From contig NZ_JBITDV010000002.1 of NCBI RefSeq assembly GCF_044454545.1, positions 868,001 through 932,000 of the forward strand: a stretch of 64,000 bases of DNA. The letters are read 5' to 3'. This document shows positions 37,501 through 45,647 of the stretch, piece by piece. Position 1 is the stretch's first letter, and the number at the start of each line of letters is the position of its first letter. Below the pieces are notes generated by a model, which was not told the origin of the DNA, searched no databases, and was given only the letters and a program-made list of their open reading frames with translations. The translations under genes were made by a program, and so were the position numbers. Origin of the DNA: Cryptosporangium sp044454545. Lineage in GTDB: Bacteria; Actinomycetota; Actinomycetes; Mycobacteriales; Cryptosporangiaceae.

Positions 37501-40202
37501 CGCAATCCGGGCCGCCGGCCATGTACGTGCCCGCGCCCGAGCGTTACCCCGCGCTGGATCCCGCCGATCCGGTCGAGCCGGAACGCGAGCGGGACGAGCG
37601 TCCGAACAAGAAACAGAAGCCACGACGGGTGAAGAGCCGTCCGCCGAAGGACCGGAAGGACCGGCAGGCGGTCCACGAGCTCGAGCTGCGCGAGATCGCC
37701 GGGCATCTCACCTTCACCCGCAACGACGTCACCGCGTGGTACCACCTGCCCGACATCCAGTGGGCGTTCCGGGCCGACAAGGAGCGCACGTCGATCCTGC
37801 TCGGCATCGCGGCGCAGTACGCGGCGCTCGGCGGCTACCGGCTGCACATGCGACGGACCAACCGTCCGTACCCGGCCGTCGGCTGGGCGCGACGGATGGC
37901 CGCGCTGACGCCGCACCCGGTGCCGGACGTCCGCGGTGCACCCAGCTGGTCCGACCACCTCGAGGCCGGCCAGCGGCGGCTGCACGCGACGAGCCTCGCC
38001 GAGGGCGAGGTCTACCTCGGCGTCGTCTTCCAGCGGCGCACGATGCGCGAGCAGATGATCGAGACGCTCAACGCGCTGCGCAAGCGCGGGTCCGGGAACG
38101 CGGAGCGCAACCGTCTGGAACAGCTCGTCGGACGCTTCGACGAGGTACTCGGCGCGTTCGGTATGCAGGCGCGCCCGGCGACGGCGAAGCAGGTGGAGTG
38201 GCTGATCCACCGGTCGGTGGCGCTGTGCATGCCGCCGCCTCCGGCGCTGTCGCCGGCCGAGTCGGGTGGCTGGGAGACCGGCGACCTGCTGGCGTTCACC
38301 GAACACACGATGCGGTACCGGAGCCCGTACGGCAGCACGGTCAAGCTGCAGTCGCGCATCGGTGACGAGTACGTCGAGCGTCACGTCGCGGTGCTGACGT
38401 TCGGGCGGATGGAAGAGCTCTCGATCCCGGAGCGGCACGAGCCGTGGCTGCACTTCCACGAGCAACTGCCCTGGCCGATGGAGATCTCCAGCCGGGTCGA
38501 CGTGCTCGGCCAGGGCGATGCGTTGCGGTCGCTCGAACACAAGCTGCTGACGATCCGGTCGCAGCAGCGCGACTACCACGAGCACGAGATGGACGCTCCG
38601 CCCGAACTGGAGCGGCTGGCCCAGCGTGCGCTGGATATTTCCGACGAGATGTCGACCGGGCTCGATCTGGACGCGGCCCGGGTCCACGGGTGGCACCGGA
38701 TCGCGGTGTCCGGACGCACCGAAGAGGAGTGCCTCAAGCGGGCCCGTGCGCTGACCGACCACTACCGGTCGATCCGGATGACGCTGAACCATCCGCGCGA
38801 CCAGCTGCGTCTGCTCGACGAGTTCATCCCGGGGCAGCCGGTCGCGAACACCGGCTACCTGCGGCGGATGCCGGCGAAGTACTTCGCGGCGGCTATCCCG
38901 CAGGCCGCGGCCGCGATCGGTGACCGGCGCGGTCCGATCATCGGGGAGACGTGCGGTACGTCGCACCGGCCGGTCATGTGGGATCCGCACTACGCGACCG
39001 AGGTGCGGGAGCGGTCCGGCCTCGCGGTGTTCGTCGCCGAGCCCGGTGGTGGTAAGTCGACGCTGATGGGCGGTATCGCGTACCTCGCTGCCCGGCGCGG
39101 GGTGCAGTGCACGATCCTCGACCCGTCCGGTCCGCTGGCGCGGCTGGCGACGATGCCCGAGCTGGCGCCGTTCTCGAAGGTCTACAACCTGACCCGGGGC
39201 GAGCCGGGGACGCTGGCGCCGTACGGGCTGATCCCGACGCCGCGGCGAGAGCACTTCCCGGCCGGCGCGCTGGGTGACGCCGAGTGGACGTCGGCGGTGG
39301 CAGCGGCGCGCGCGGAACGGAAGGCGCTCGCCACCGACATCTGCATGATGTTGCTGCCGCCGCAGATCCAGCGGGAGCGGTCGTCACCGATCCTGTTGCA
39401 GCGGGCCGCGCGTCAGGTGGAGCCGGAGGAGTGGGCGACGCTCGACGATCTGATCGCGACCGTCGCGACCTTCGGCGACGAGGGCTCGGAGCTGGCCGAG
39501 ACGCTCGGGGACGTCCGGGACATGCCGTTGTCGCGGTTGTTCTTCGGCCGGTCGACGGCGTCCTACGGACAGGACGAATCCGTGCTGACCGTCATCACGA
39601 TGGCCGGGCTGGCGCTGCCGGACCTGACCATCGACCGGGAGTTCTGGCAGCTCGAAGAGCGCATGGCGCTGCCGATGCTGCACCTGGCCACCGCGTTCAC
39701 CACCCGCCGGGCGTACGGGCGGGCGATGCACGAGCGCAAGCTCGTGGCGCTGGACGAGACGCACTTCCTGGCCGGGTGGGGGTCGGGGCGGGCGCTGTTC
39801 ACCAGGCTCGCCCGGGACTCGCGGAAATGGAACATCGCCGCGCTGGCGGCGTCGCAGAACCCGGTGGACATCTTGGGGCTGGATGTTCAGAACCTTGTGT
39901 CCACGGTTTTCGTGGGTCGTATTGCGGAGGATCCGGAGATCGCCGCCCAGGCGCTCCGTATGCTCGGTGTACAGCGTGGGATCGGATACGAGAACACGCT
40001 GGCGCAGTTGTCCGTTGCAGATAGTCAGAACGATCAGCGGCTCGGCTACCGGGAATTCGTCATGCGTGACGTTGACGGCCGGGTCCAGAAATTCCGGGCA
40101 GACCTGGCCTACGTGGCGGGGCTGCTCGAACACCTTGACACCACCGCCGATCCACTCGGCGATGTTGGCCGGATCGCCGGCCAGGAGGGTGATGCCCGGT
40201 GA
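34548..40202 (+). CDS. VirB4-like secretion ATPase with a ~1000-residue Pro/Gly-rich N-terminal region
   Basis: 1884 residues. From about 1020 (KKQKPRRVKSRPPKDRKDR) to the end is an ordinary VirB4/TraC-size core of about 865 residues. It has Walker A EPGGGKST (1498-1505), Walker B LVALDE (about 1732-1737) and the conserved ending ASQNPVDILGLDVQNLVST. Residues 1-1020 are low complexity. Gln/Ser/Gly/Pro-rich units lead into six 14-residue copies of NQPSGTHQVLPPGV. Collagen-like GPGG stretches (NGPGGPG repeats) and several SRPISGPIVGPG repeats follow. The frame is unbroken throughout. The core should power substrate transfer at the membrane; the repeat region may be a cytoplasmic brush or an interaction surface. 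Overlaps both neighbours by 4 nt. Confidence 0.85.
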   Translation: MSGRHSRGDAEPANTRDAQTSAEESSADRSLPESGSERESVSAGARNGYPVFRPAGAPSRPANAGVTRIPPNGPPPAGGPSQGGSVPSEGVSRAGDGNQESGQDPETGAPSSGGSGERQASGVPRGGVPGSAADSVGDSVGDEEPRSEPGPGRAGGVGQETAANDQDGPRSGGAAPGGLASGPPQAGAWQGVPQSGVPQAGASQSGVPRAGTFSGVPQSGPPQAGASQAGPSQGGAPQSGAPQSGPPRPGPFPPRIMPPGARPNYGQPPNPAVNQPSGPHRVINQPSGAYPVLPPNPGGPPPPHPGVHQPSGTHQVLPPGVNQPSGTHQVLPPGVHQPSGTHQVLPPGVNQPSGTHQVLPPGVNQPSGTHQVLPPGVNQPSGAQRIVPPGNVPPGNVPPGVNQPSGTHQVLPPHTGSGQRPGPHPGGVPAQGYPNRRPGGPGPQSGPGPQGRPPQGRPPQGPQSQGPQSPGGPQPGQGNTGPGHWGPPGGRPGPGTVPPGVAQPSGTHPVLPQNAAHPHSAPPHSALQRPNPRPVSGPVVGPTAPNGPGGPSGPPGAPAPGETGGPNSGPTVPGPDSGGGPAGPGPDGGAIGGGPAGRGRGANGGGPAGPGPEGGGFGGPGPNGGGGRPTGSGGPMGAPGSGGAGGLNGGSVGPGPNGGGLSGGGGLPTGPGGPAGLNGPGRSGGGQTGPGGPTRPNAGGSAGAGGPHGGGGPGGPGGPGSSTDPGSSTGPGGQAGPGGRDASGGRGGPGNGPGGPGNGPGGPGNGPGGPGNGPGGPAGRGGPGASPGSAGPDGATGYGGGPSRPISGPIVGPGGPGGPGGPGGPGRPSGPDGPAGYVGGSSRPISGPIVGPGDPAGPSNYGGGPSHPISGPIVEPGGPAGYGGAPSRPISGPIVGPGGPQGPQRPGSRPVSGPVGRPVSGTVGADGLERGPGPAPWPVQHPMNAAPRNAAPPSTLPTHPASVAVAPPSRVPSRPVTGIPASAPPQSGPPAMYVPAPERYPALDPADPVEPERERDERPNKKQKPRRVKSRPPKDRKDRQAVHELELREIAGHLTFTRNDVTAWYHLPDIQWAFRADKERTSILLGIAAQYAALGGYRLHMRRTNRPYPAVGWARRMAALTPHPVPDVRGAPSWSDHLEAGQRRLHATSLAEGEVYLGVVFQRRTMREQMIETLNALRKRGSGNAERNRLEQLVGRFDEVLGAFGMQARPATAKQVEWLIHRSVALCMPPPPALSPAESGGWETGDLLAFTEHTMRYRSPYGSTVKLQSRIGDEYVERHVAVLTFGRMEELSIPERHEPWLHFHEQLPWPMEISSRVDVLGQGDALRSLEHKLLTIRSQQRDYHEHEMDAPPELERLAQRALDISDEMSTGLDLDAARVHGWHRIAVSGRTEEECLKRARALTDHYRSIRMTLNHPRDQLRLLDEFIPGQPVANTGYLRRMPAKYFAAAIPQAAAAIGDRRGPIIGETCGTSHRPVMWDPHYATEVRERSGLAVFVAEPGGGKSTLMGGIAYLAARRGVQCTILDPSGPLARLATMPELAPFSKVYNLTRGEPGTLAPYGLIPTPRREHFPAGALGDAEWTSAVAAARAERKALATDICMMLLPPQIQRERSSPILLQRAARQVEPEEWATLDDLIATVATFGDEGSELAETLGDVRDMPLSRLFFGRSTASYGQDESVLTVITMAGLALPDLTIDREFWQLEERMALPMLHLATAFTTRRAYGRAMHERKLVALDETHFLAGWGSGRALFTRLARDSRKWNIAALAASQNPVDILGLDVQNLVSTVFVGRIAEDPEIAAQALRMLGVQRGIGYENTLAQLSVADSQNDQRLGYREFVMRDVDGRVQKFRADLAYVAGLLEHLDTTADPLGDVGRIAGQEGDAR
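35467..35790 (+). repeat. 42-bp coding repeats (NQPSGTHQVLPPGV)
   Basis: At least six near-identical 42-bp units, each beginning with a His or Asn codon and encoding (H/N)QPSGTHQVLPPGV, run in tandem. A degenerate copy (NQPSGAQRIVPPG) and a separated last copy follow. The DNA copies are nearly identical, implying recent expansion. Confidence 0.9.
36793..36880 (+). repeat. 21-bp collagen-like repeats (GNGPGGP)
   Basis: Four 21-bp units ggtaacggccccggtggtcc(g/c) run in tandem inside a longer Gly/Pro-rich stretch (about 36180-37250). They lie upstream of four copies encoding SRPISGPIVGPG. Confidence 0.85.
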
Positions 40203-42373
40203 CCCTGCGTGTCGTGCCTGCCGCTGAGGCCGAGCAGGCGGACGTGATCGATGGCCGTCGCCGGGGGTTGCCGGCGGGGCGGGTCGTGGCTTGGGTACTG
40301 ACGGTACTGGTGGTCGCGGTAGCGACGCTGTTCGCGTCGCCGGGCGTACGGCCGGCACAAGCCGCCTGCGGCCCAAGCGACCCGGCGGCGTGTTTGCCGA
40401 GCAGTAGCGTGGTCGATTGCCTAGACCCCCCCACCCCAGCCATGCCCGACACGGGCGCGGGCAGCTTCTTCCTCAAGGAGCCCTCTAAATCTGCAAGTAG
40501 TCGGCAGGCGGTTGAATCGTCTCTTTATGACGACTATGGCTACGCTGGCCTCCAATATCACACCTACGACCTCGGATGCGGTCCAGACGGCGCCGTGGCT
40601 CCTGATGCGCTCGTTAACACCAGCGTTGCCAATATGGTGATGGGCGTCTCCGTCTTTATTGTCGGTGTTACGAATACCATTCGTGAACACGCATACGACC
40701 CTGCGTCAATGTGGGGTTGGACGGATGAGTTGGTCGGCTCGGCAAGTTCGGCCTTGTATCACAAAATCTTCACCGTGGTAGGCTTTCTTACAGTAGTCTT
40801 GGTCGGCGCTTGGCTAATGTGGAGCGCAAAGCGTGGCGATCTCTCGGACGCGGCGAGCCTCGCAGGCTGGGCCGTGCTCGTCATGGTCGTTACAACTGCC
40901 GTTGCTGCTTGGCCTATGCGCGCCGCTCATGTCGCAGACAATACGCTTACTGGATCTTTGAATACAGTTAATAGCGCGCTCCATCCTGGCGAGGATCGTC
41001 AGTGCGGTGCGGTTCGTTGTCAGGATGATGAGCTCCCCGAACGAAAAGCGAGCGGCGTACTTACCAATGTTGTCCTCTTTAATCAGTGGTTGAGTGGTGA
41101 GCTCGGCTCGGCGGACAGTAAAACGGCCAAGAAGTACGGCGAACAGTTGTATTCGGCCTCCGTGTTTAGTTGGGAAGAGGCGGCAATAATACGCTCTGAC
41201 CCTAGTCGCAGAGACGAGCTCGTTAAGCAAAAGCAGGAGGATTGGAAGAAGACTGCTGCTGATATTAAAAAAGATGACCCTGACGCGTATGAATACTTGA
41301 CCGGAAAGCAAGGCACTGCACGTATCGGATCCTCGATGACCGCCCTAGTTGCGGCGTTGGTTGCCGCGCCGTTTGACCTGATGGCCTCTGTCCTTATTAT
41401 CATCGCGTTCTTGATCATCAGGCTTGCGGTCGCATTCTTGCCCGCCATAGCTGTGGTCGGAATTTTGCGCCCGGCATCCGGTCCCCTCCGGGGTTTGTTC
41501 CGAACCGTCGTCGCGGCCATCCTCAACTGCGTCATCTTCGGAGTGGGCGCCAGCGTCTACCTCCTCGCCCTGGAACTCATCACCAGCACGGCATCCCTCG
41601 CCGGGTGGCAGCAGATCCTGCTCATTTTCCTCACCGGCCTGGTGATGTGGTTACTGCTCCGGCCCTTCCGCCGCCTGACGTCGCTTGCCGGGGGCAACCC
41701 GTTCCAGGACCTCGTCGGCGGTCTCGGCGCCGTCCGGCGCCGTGCTTTCGGCGACGCCCGCCAAGCCGGCCTCGTCGCCGCCGGTGCCCTCATCGGCAAC
41801 CGCGCGGCCGAGGACGCCCACGACCGGCAGTCCGAAGCCCGCCCGGAGTCCTGGAGCCGCGACCACAGCTTCCTCCGCGCCGGCGAGTCCCCGACCGACG
41901 CCACGCTGGCCGGCGACCGGACCGCCACCGAGAGTGGCCCCGCCCGGCGTGCCCGCCTGCGCGACGACTCCCCGGTCACTTCCGCGTCGGGGATGAACCC
42001 TTCCGGCACGAACCGTTCCGGAACGAGCGCCACCACCATCGACGGCACCGTCATCCGCCCCGAAGGCGCGAGTACCCACGACTACCCCGGCACCCGGCCA
42101 CCGGACCGCGTCGCCGCGAACAGCGGCTACTCCGAGCCGGACATACCCGGAAGCTACGGAAGCCGCCCGGAGAGCGCCCGGCCCGAGGGCGGCCGCGGCG
42201 TCGACTATCGCGACCCGGCCACGACTCGCGGCGAGTCGATCCCGGTCGAGTCCGAGGAGCGGTTCGTGATCTACCGACCGGACAGCGGCTTCCGGACTGT
42301 CGAACCAGACATACGGCCGGAGTCCCGCCGCGTCCCCCGCGAAGACGCAACCGCCGGCAGCCGACCCGAGTAG
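40199..42373 (+). CDS. VirB6/TrbL-like polytopic membrane protein, compositionally mosaic
   Basis: 724 residues, GTG start overlapping the ATPase stop. An N-terminal signal helix (about 29-47) ends near AQAAC. Further helices lie near 140-160, 190-212 (FTVVGFLTVVLVGAWLMW), 222-240, 382-420 (two), 438-462 and 467-486. A soluble, charged loop (about 255-370) separates the halves, and a hydrophilic 220-residue tail follows. This resembles VirB6/TrbL channel proteins. The middle (about 40480-41460) is only about half G+C with many A/T-ending codons, unlike both ends, pointing to replacement by foreign DNA. The frame is intact. Confidence 0.72.
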   Translation: MTLRVVPAAEAEQADVIDGRRRGLPAGRVVAWVLTVLVVAVATLFASPGVRPAQAACGPSDPAACLPSSSVVDCLDPPTPAMPDTGAGSFFLKEPSKSASSRQAVESSLYDDYGYAGLQYHTYDLGCGPDGAVAPDALVNTSVANMVMGVSVFIVGVTNTIREHAYDPASMWGWTDELVGSASSALYHKIFTVVGFLTVVLVGAWLMWSAKRGDLSDAASLAGWAVLVMVVTTAVAAWPMRAAHVADNTLTGSLNTVNSALHPGEDRQCGAVRCQDDELPERKASGVLTNVVLFNQWLSGELGSADSKTAKKYGEQLYSASVFSWEEAAIIRSDPSRRDELVKQKQEDWKKTAADIKKDDPDAYEYLTGKQGTARIGSSMTALVAALVAAPFDLMASVLIIIAFLIIRLAVAFLPAIAVVGILRPASGPLRGLFRTVVAAILNCVIFGVGASVYLLALELITSTASLAGWQQILLIFLTGLVMWLLLRPFRRLTSLAGGNPFQDLVGGLGAVRRRAFGDARQAGLVAAGALIGNRAAEDAHDRQSEARPESWSRDHSFLRAGESPTDATLAGDRTATESGPARRARLRDDSPVTSASGMNPSGTNRSGTSATTIDGTVIRPEGASTHDYPGTRPPDRVAANSGYSEPDIPGSYGSRPESARPEGGRGVDYRDPATTRGESIPVESEERFVIYRPDSGFRTVEPDIRPESRRVPREDATAGSRPE
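40480..41460. other. Low-G+C segment inside the VirB6-like gene
   Basis: Hand counts give 31/60 G+C for 40501-40560, 32/60 for 41161-41220 and 25/60 for 41221-41280, against clearly higher values before 40440 and after 41480. The change is abrupt at both ends while the reading frame continues. Confidence 0.85.
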
Positions 42374-42396
42374 ACGCACGATGAAGGAGCACGAGA

Positions 42397-42927
42397 ATGC
42401 CACGGCTACCGGCGGGCGTGCACCTGCGCCGGCCGGGTTACCGGGTGCTCTCCGCGCTCGTACTGGCCGTCGTCGTCGGCGGGATCATCCTGATCGCGCG
42501 CGTCTTCGGCCAGGTCGCGGCCGACCGGGAACCGACCGCCCCGCGACCCCGGCCGACCACGGTCACGTCGACCGGTCCCGACGACAGCGTGTACACCGGC
42601 AGCTCACCCACGACCGAAGCGCCGGACGGCGCGACCCGGGCCGGTGAATCGTTCGTGCGCGCTTGGCTCCAACCGACCGACGGCCGTTCCCAGAAGCAGT
42701 GGTTCGCCGGCCTGGAACGCTATGCGTCACCCGACCTCGCCGCCCAACTGAAGGACGTCGACCCGACGACGAATCCGGCGACGACGGTCACCGGTGAGCC
42801 GACGGCCACCCCGCTCAGCGACACCGCGGCCCGGGTCGCGGTCCCCACCAACGCCGGTCCGGCCACCGTCCTGTGCGTGCGCACCGACGCCGGCTGGCGG
42901 GTCGCCACGATCGACCTGGGGGAGTGA
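42397..42927 (+). CDS. VirB8/TcpC-like conjugation-type protein
   Basis: 176 residues. One transmembrane helix (about 17-37, VLSALVLAVVVGGIILIARV) is followed by a Thr/Pro-rich linker and an NTF2-like extracytoplasmic domain (about 82-176, SFVRAWLQPTDGRSQKQW to RVATIDLG). The topology and position fit TcpC/VirB8 scaffold proteins. GAAGGAG precedes ATG 42397 by about 9 nt. It lies 23 bp after the VirB6-like gene. Confidence 0.7.
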   Translation: MPRLPAGVHLRRPGYRVLSALVLAVVVGGIILIARVFGQVAADREPTAPRPRPTTVTSTGPDDSVYTGSSPTTEAPDGATRAGESFVRAWLQPTDGRSQKQWFAGLERYASPDLAAQLKDVDPTTNPATTVTGEPTATPLSDTAARVAVPTNAGPATVLCVRTDAGWRVATIDLGE

Positions 42928-42937
42928 GACACCCCCC

Positions 42938-44098
42938 ATGGCCATCGACCTGCGCCCCGACGCGGCCGCGCCCCCCGATCCGGAGAGCCCGAACCGGCTC
43001 CGCAAGCTCGTCATCATCGGCATCTGCGTGTTCGCGGCCGGCTCCCTGCTCTGCCTCGGCTTCACCCCGATGGTCTTCAGCGGCATCGTCCAGAGCATGC
43101 GCGACTCGGCCGAGAACGCCCAGGAGGGCTGCGGCTCGCTGGGCTTCACCGTCGACGACGACGTCAAGATCGACGGTCTGGCCGCCGACCAGCTGCAGAA
43201 CGCCGCGACGATCGTCGGCGTCGGTCAGAAGATGCAGGTGCCGCCGCGCGGCTGGGTGATCGCGCTGGCCACCGCATTGCAGGAGAGCCTCCTGCACAAC
43301 TACACGGTCGCCACCGATCACGACTCGGTCGGTCTGTTCCAGCAGCGTCCCAGCAGCGGTTGGGGCAATGCCCCGGCCACCGCCACCGACACCCGGACGC
43401 CTACCCAGCGGCTGGCCGACCCGAGCTACGCGTCGGCCAAGTTCTACGAGAAGCTGCTCCGCCAACCCGGCTGGAATCAGAGGCGGCTCGCCGACGTCGC
43501 ACAAGCCGTGCAGATCTCCGCGTTCCCCGAGCGCTACGCGCGCTGGGAGTCGTTCGCGACGCTCCTGGTGAACCGGCTCACCAAGGGAGCCGCCAACGGC
43601 GTCGTCGCCACCCAGGGAGACCCGATCCGGTGCGCGGCGCCGGGGCAGATCACCGGCGCCGGCTGGACCGTCCCGGCGCTCGGTCAGGTCGGCAGCGGGT
43701 TCCGGCCGCCGGACCGGCCCAGCCACCAGGGCGTGGACATCATCGTCCCGAGGTTCACGGTGATCCACGCGGCCAGCGCCGGCATCGTGATCACCGCCAA
43801 ATGCAACGCCTCCACCGGCAACTGCGACGTCGACGGCGGCATCAGCGTTAAGGGCTGCGGCTGGTACGTCGAGATCGCCCACACCAGCGGGCTGACCACG
43901 CGCTACTGCCACATGGTCCAGCGGCCGTTCGTCACCGTCGGCCAGACCGTGGTGGCCGGGCAGCCGCTCGGCCGGGTCGGTTCGTCCGGGAACTCGTCCG
44001 GACCGCACCTGCACTTCGAGACGCGGGTCAACGGCGAGGCCGTGAACCCGATCCCGTTCATGGCCGCCCGGGGAGCTCCGCTGGGCAGAAGTGGCTGA
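42938..44098 (+). CDS. Cell-wall hydrolase: transglycosylase-like plus M23 (LytM) peptidase, VirB1-like
   Basis: 386 residues. A signal-anchor helix lies at about 25-48. A lysozyme-like domain follows (about 85-215, ALATALQES with candidate catalytic Glu116, then DSVGLFQQRPSSGWG). The third part is an M23 peptidase domain (about 235-380) with metal ligands in SHQGVDI (His263, Asp267) and GPHLHFE (near 355-357). Such two-domain hydrolases open the peptidoglycan for Gram-positive type IV machines. ATG 42938 lies 10 nt after the previous stop. It is the last intact gene of the cluster. Confidence 0.85.
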   Translation: MAIDLRPDAAAPPDPESPNRLRKLVIIGICVFAAGSLLCLGFTPMVFSGIVQSMRDSAENAQEGCGSLGFTVDDDVKIDGLAADQLQNAATIVGVGQKMQVPPRGWVIALATALQESLLHNYTVATDHDSVGLFQQRPSSGWGNAPATATDTRTPTQRLADPSYASAKFYEKLLRQPGWNQRRLADVAQAVQISAFPERYARWESFATLLVNRLTKGAANGVVATQGDPIRCAAPGQITGAGWTVPALGQVGSGFRPPDRPSHQGVDIIVPRFTVIHAASAGIVITAKCNASTGNCDVDGGISVKGCGWYVEIAHTSGLTTRYCHMVQRPFVTVGQTVVAGQPLGRVGSSGNSSGPHLHFETRVNGEAVNPIPFMAARGAPLGRSG

Positions 44099-44311
44099 AT
44101 TGCATCTGATGCATCATTCGGCACTTTGATGTCACGAATGTGCTACTCGGAACCCTAGCGGCAGGGGTGCTTCTGAGCAGCCCCGTCGCGTCGCTGAGCA
44201 GGCAATCTGCGGGCAGGGCCGTAACCGGTTCATCGATGTTGCGTTAGATGCATCGTGAAGGAGCGGAGTCGGCTGGGGGTCAGCGCTGTCTGTGCTGCCG
44301 CCGGGGGCCTG

Positions 44312-45177
44312 CTCATCTGGACCCGGCCGAGGCGGTGTTCGGGGTGGAGTTCTCCAACGAGTACCCGTGGTCGTTGGGCCGGCCGATGTGGAGGCGTTCC
44401 TCGACCATCTGAGGTCAGGCGCTCGGCCGATCGCCCCATCGACCGCGCGGAGCTATGTCGGGTCGATCCGGCAGTTCCTCGACTACGCCACTGACCCGCG
44501 ATATGGCTGGCCGAAGGTGTGGTTGGAGCGCTTCGGGCGGGCACCGGAGCAAGTCCACGTCAGCGACTACGAGGGCGACCCGCGGCGGCGTCCGCTGACC
44601 TACGACGAGATCCAGGCGCTCTTCGACGCCGCCGACGGGATGGTCGAGCAGGCCCGGGCGCGGCGCCGCAAGGGCGCGCTGGCCGCGCACCGCGACGCGG
44701 TGCCAACTGCGGGACTGGCTGCAACGATGCGACGTCCGCGACGAGCACGCACGCCCAGTGCATCTGACCCCGCACCAATGGCAGCACACCTTCGGCACCC
44801 GGCTGATCAACCGCGACATCCCCCAAGAGGTCGTCCGGGTCCTGCTCGATCACTCTTCTGGCGACATGACGGCGCACTACGCCCGACTACACGACGCCAC
44901 CGTGCGCCGGCACTGGGAGAAGGCCCGCAAGGTCAACGCCAAGGGCGAGACCGTCACCATCGACCCCGGCGGGCCGCCGGCCGAGGCCAACTGGGCCAAG
45001 TAACGCCTCGGCCGCGTCACTCAGGCCCTGCCCAACGGCTTCTGCGGGCTCCCGGCAGCGGCCAGCTCTGTGTGGCAGAGATGAACGAGCAAGTCCTGGG
45101 CAACCTCGACAACATCGTTTACCGCGCTGGAGGCCAACCCTGGCCCCGATGGGCGGGAGGCTGCGGATGCGAGCTGA
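44312..45177 (+). pseudogene. Decayed tyrosine recombinase (actinobacterial Tn554-type integrase)
   Basis: Fragments of one integrase are read in different frames. They are VEFSNEYPWSLG (near 44345), ADVEAFLDHLRSGARPIAPS to DYEGDPRRRPLTYDEIQ (44375-44620), LRDWLQRCDVRDEHARPVHL through QEVVRVLLDHSSGDMTAHYA (44715-44880), RLGRVTQALPNGFCGLP (45004-45054) and the tail TALEANPGPDGREAADAS ending in TGA at 45177. Lesions are an early frameshift, loss of the middle containing the catalytic Arg/Lys region, HQWQHTF instead of HQWRHT (Arg to Gln), an in-frame TAA at 45001, and a C-terminal deletion. The element cannot be active. Confidence 0.85.
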
Positions 45178-45577
45178 CGACTCCCGGCGCATCATCGCCG
45201 CCGCCCAGCAACGCCACGAGCTCACCCGGGCAAAGGCGATCCAAGCCCTGCGGACCCTCGACGCCGAGGGCAGCCCCGTCAGTCTCGAGGCCGTCGCCCA
45301 AGCCGCGGCGGTCTCCCGGTCCTGGCTCTACGCCCATCCCGACATCCGGGCCGGGATCGAACGCCTCCGCGACCTCCACCGGCGAGCCCCTTCGACACCC
45401 ATCCCCGCCCGGCAGCGGTCCTCGAACGCCTCCCTTTTGCGCAGGCTCGAAGCTGCCAACCAACGGATCCGGCCGCTGACCGAGGAGAACCGCAAGGTCC
45501 GAGAACAACTCGCGCAGGCACTCGGCGAACGCCGCGTGGCCACCTCTCGGCATACGGGTTCCGGTACAGAGCCTTGA
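45167..45577 (+). CDS. DUF6262/TnpC-like accessory protein of the decayed integrase
   Basis: 136 residues from ATG 45167, which overlaps the broken integrase's stop as in intact elements. An HTH-like segment (VSLEAVAQAAAVSRSWLYAHPDIR) and a C-terminal coiled coil (SLLRRLEAANQRIRPLTEEN) are typical of the small protein encoded after such recombinases, compared with Tn554 TnpC. The frame is intact, but without its recombinase it is probably not functional. Confidence 0.75.
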   Translation: MRADDSRRIIAAAQQRHELTRAKAIQALRTLDAEGSPVSLEAVAQAAAVSRSWLYAHPDIRAGIERLRDLHRRAPSTPIPARQRSSNASLLRRLEAANQRIRPLTEENRKVREQLAQALGERRVATSRHTGSGTEP

Positions 45578-45647
45578 CAGCCGTCCCACCTCGGCCTTAC
45601 CCAGGTATGAGGTGGTGAGTGCAGGATGCGCCTGGCATCGTCGCTGG

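Noticed and set aside
44099..44311. tRNA gene or attachment site as the integration target of the decayed element
   Set aside because: No cloverleaf, no CCA-type end and no long direct repeat with the 47.2-kb side could be seen.
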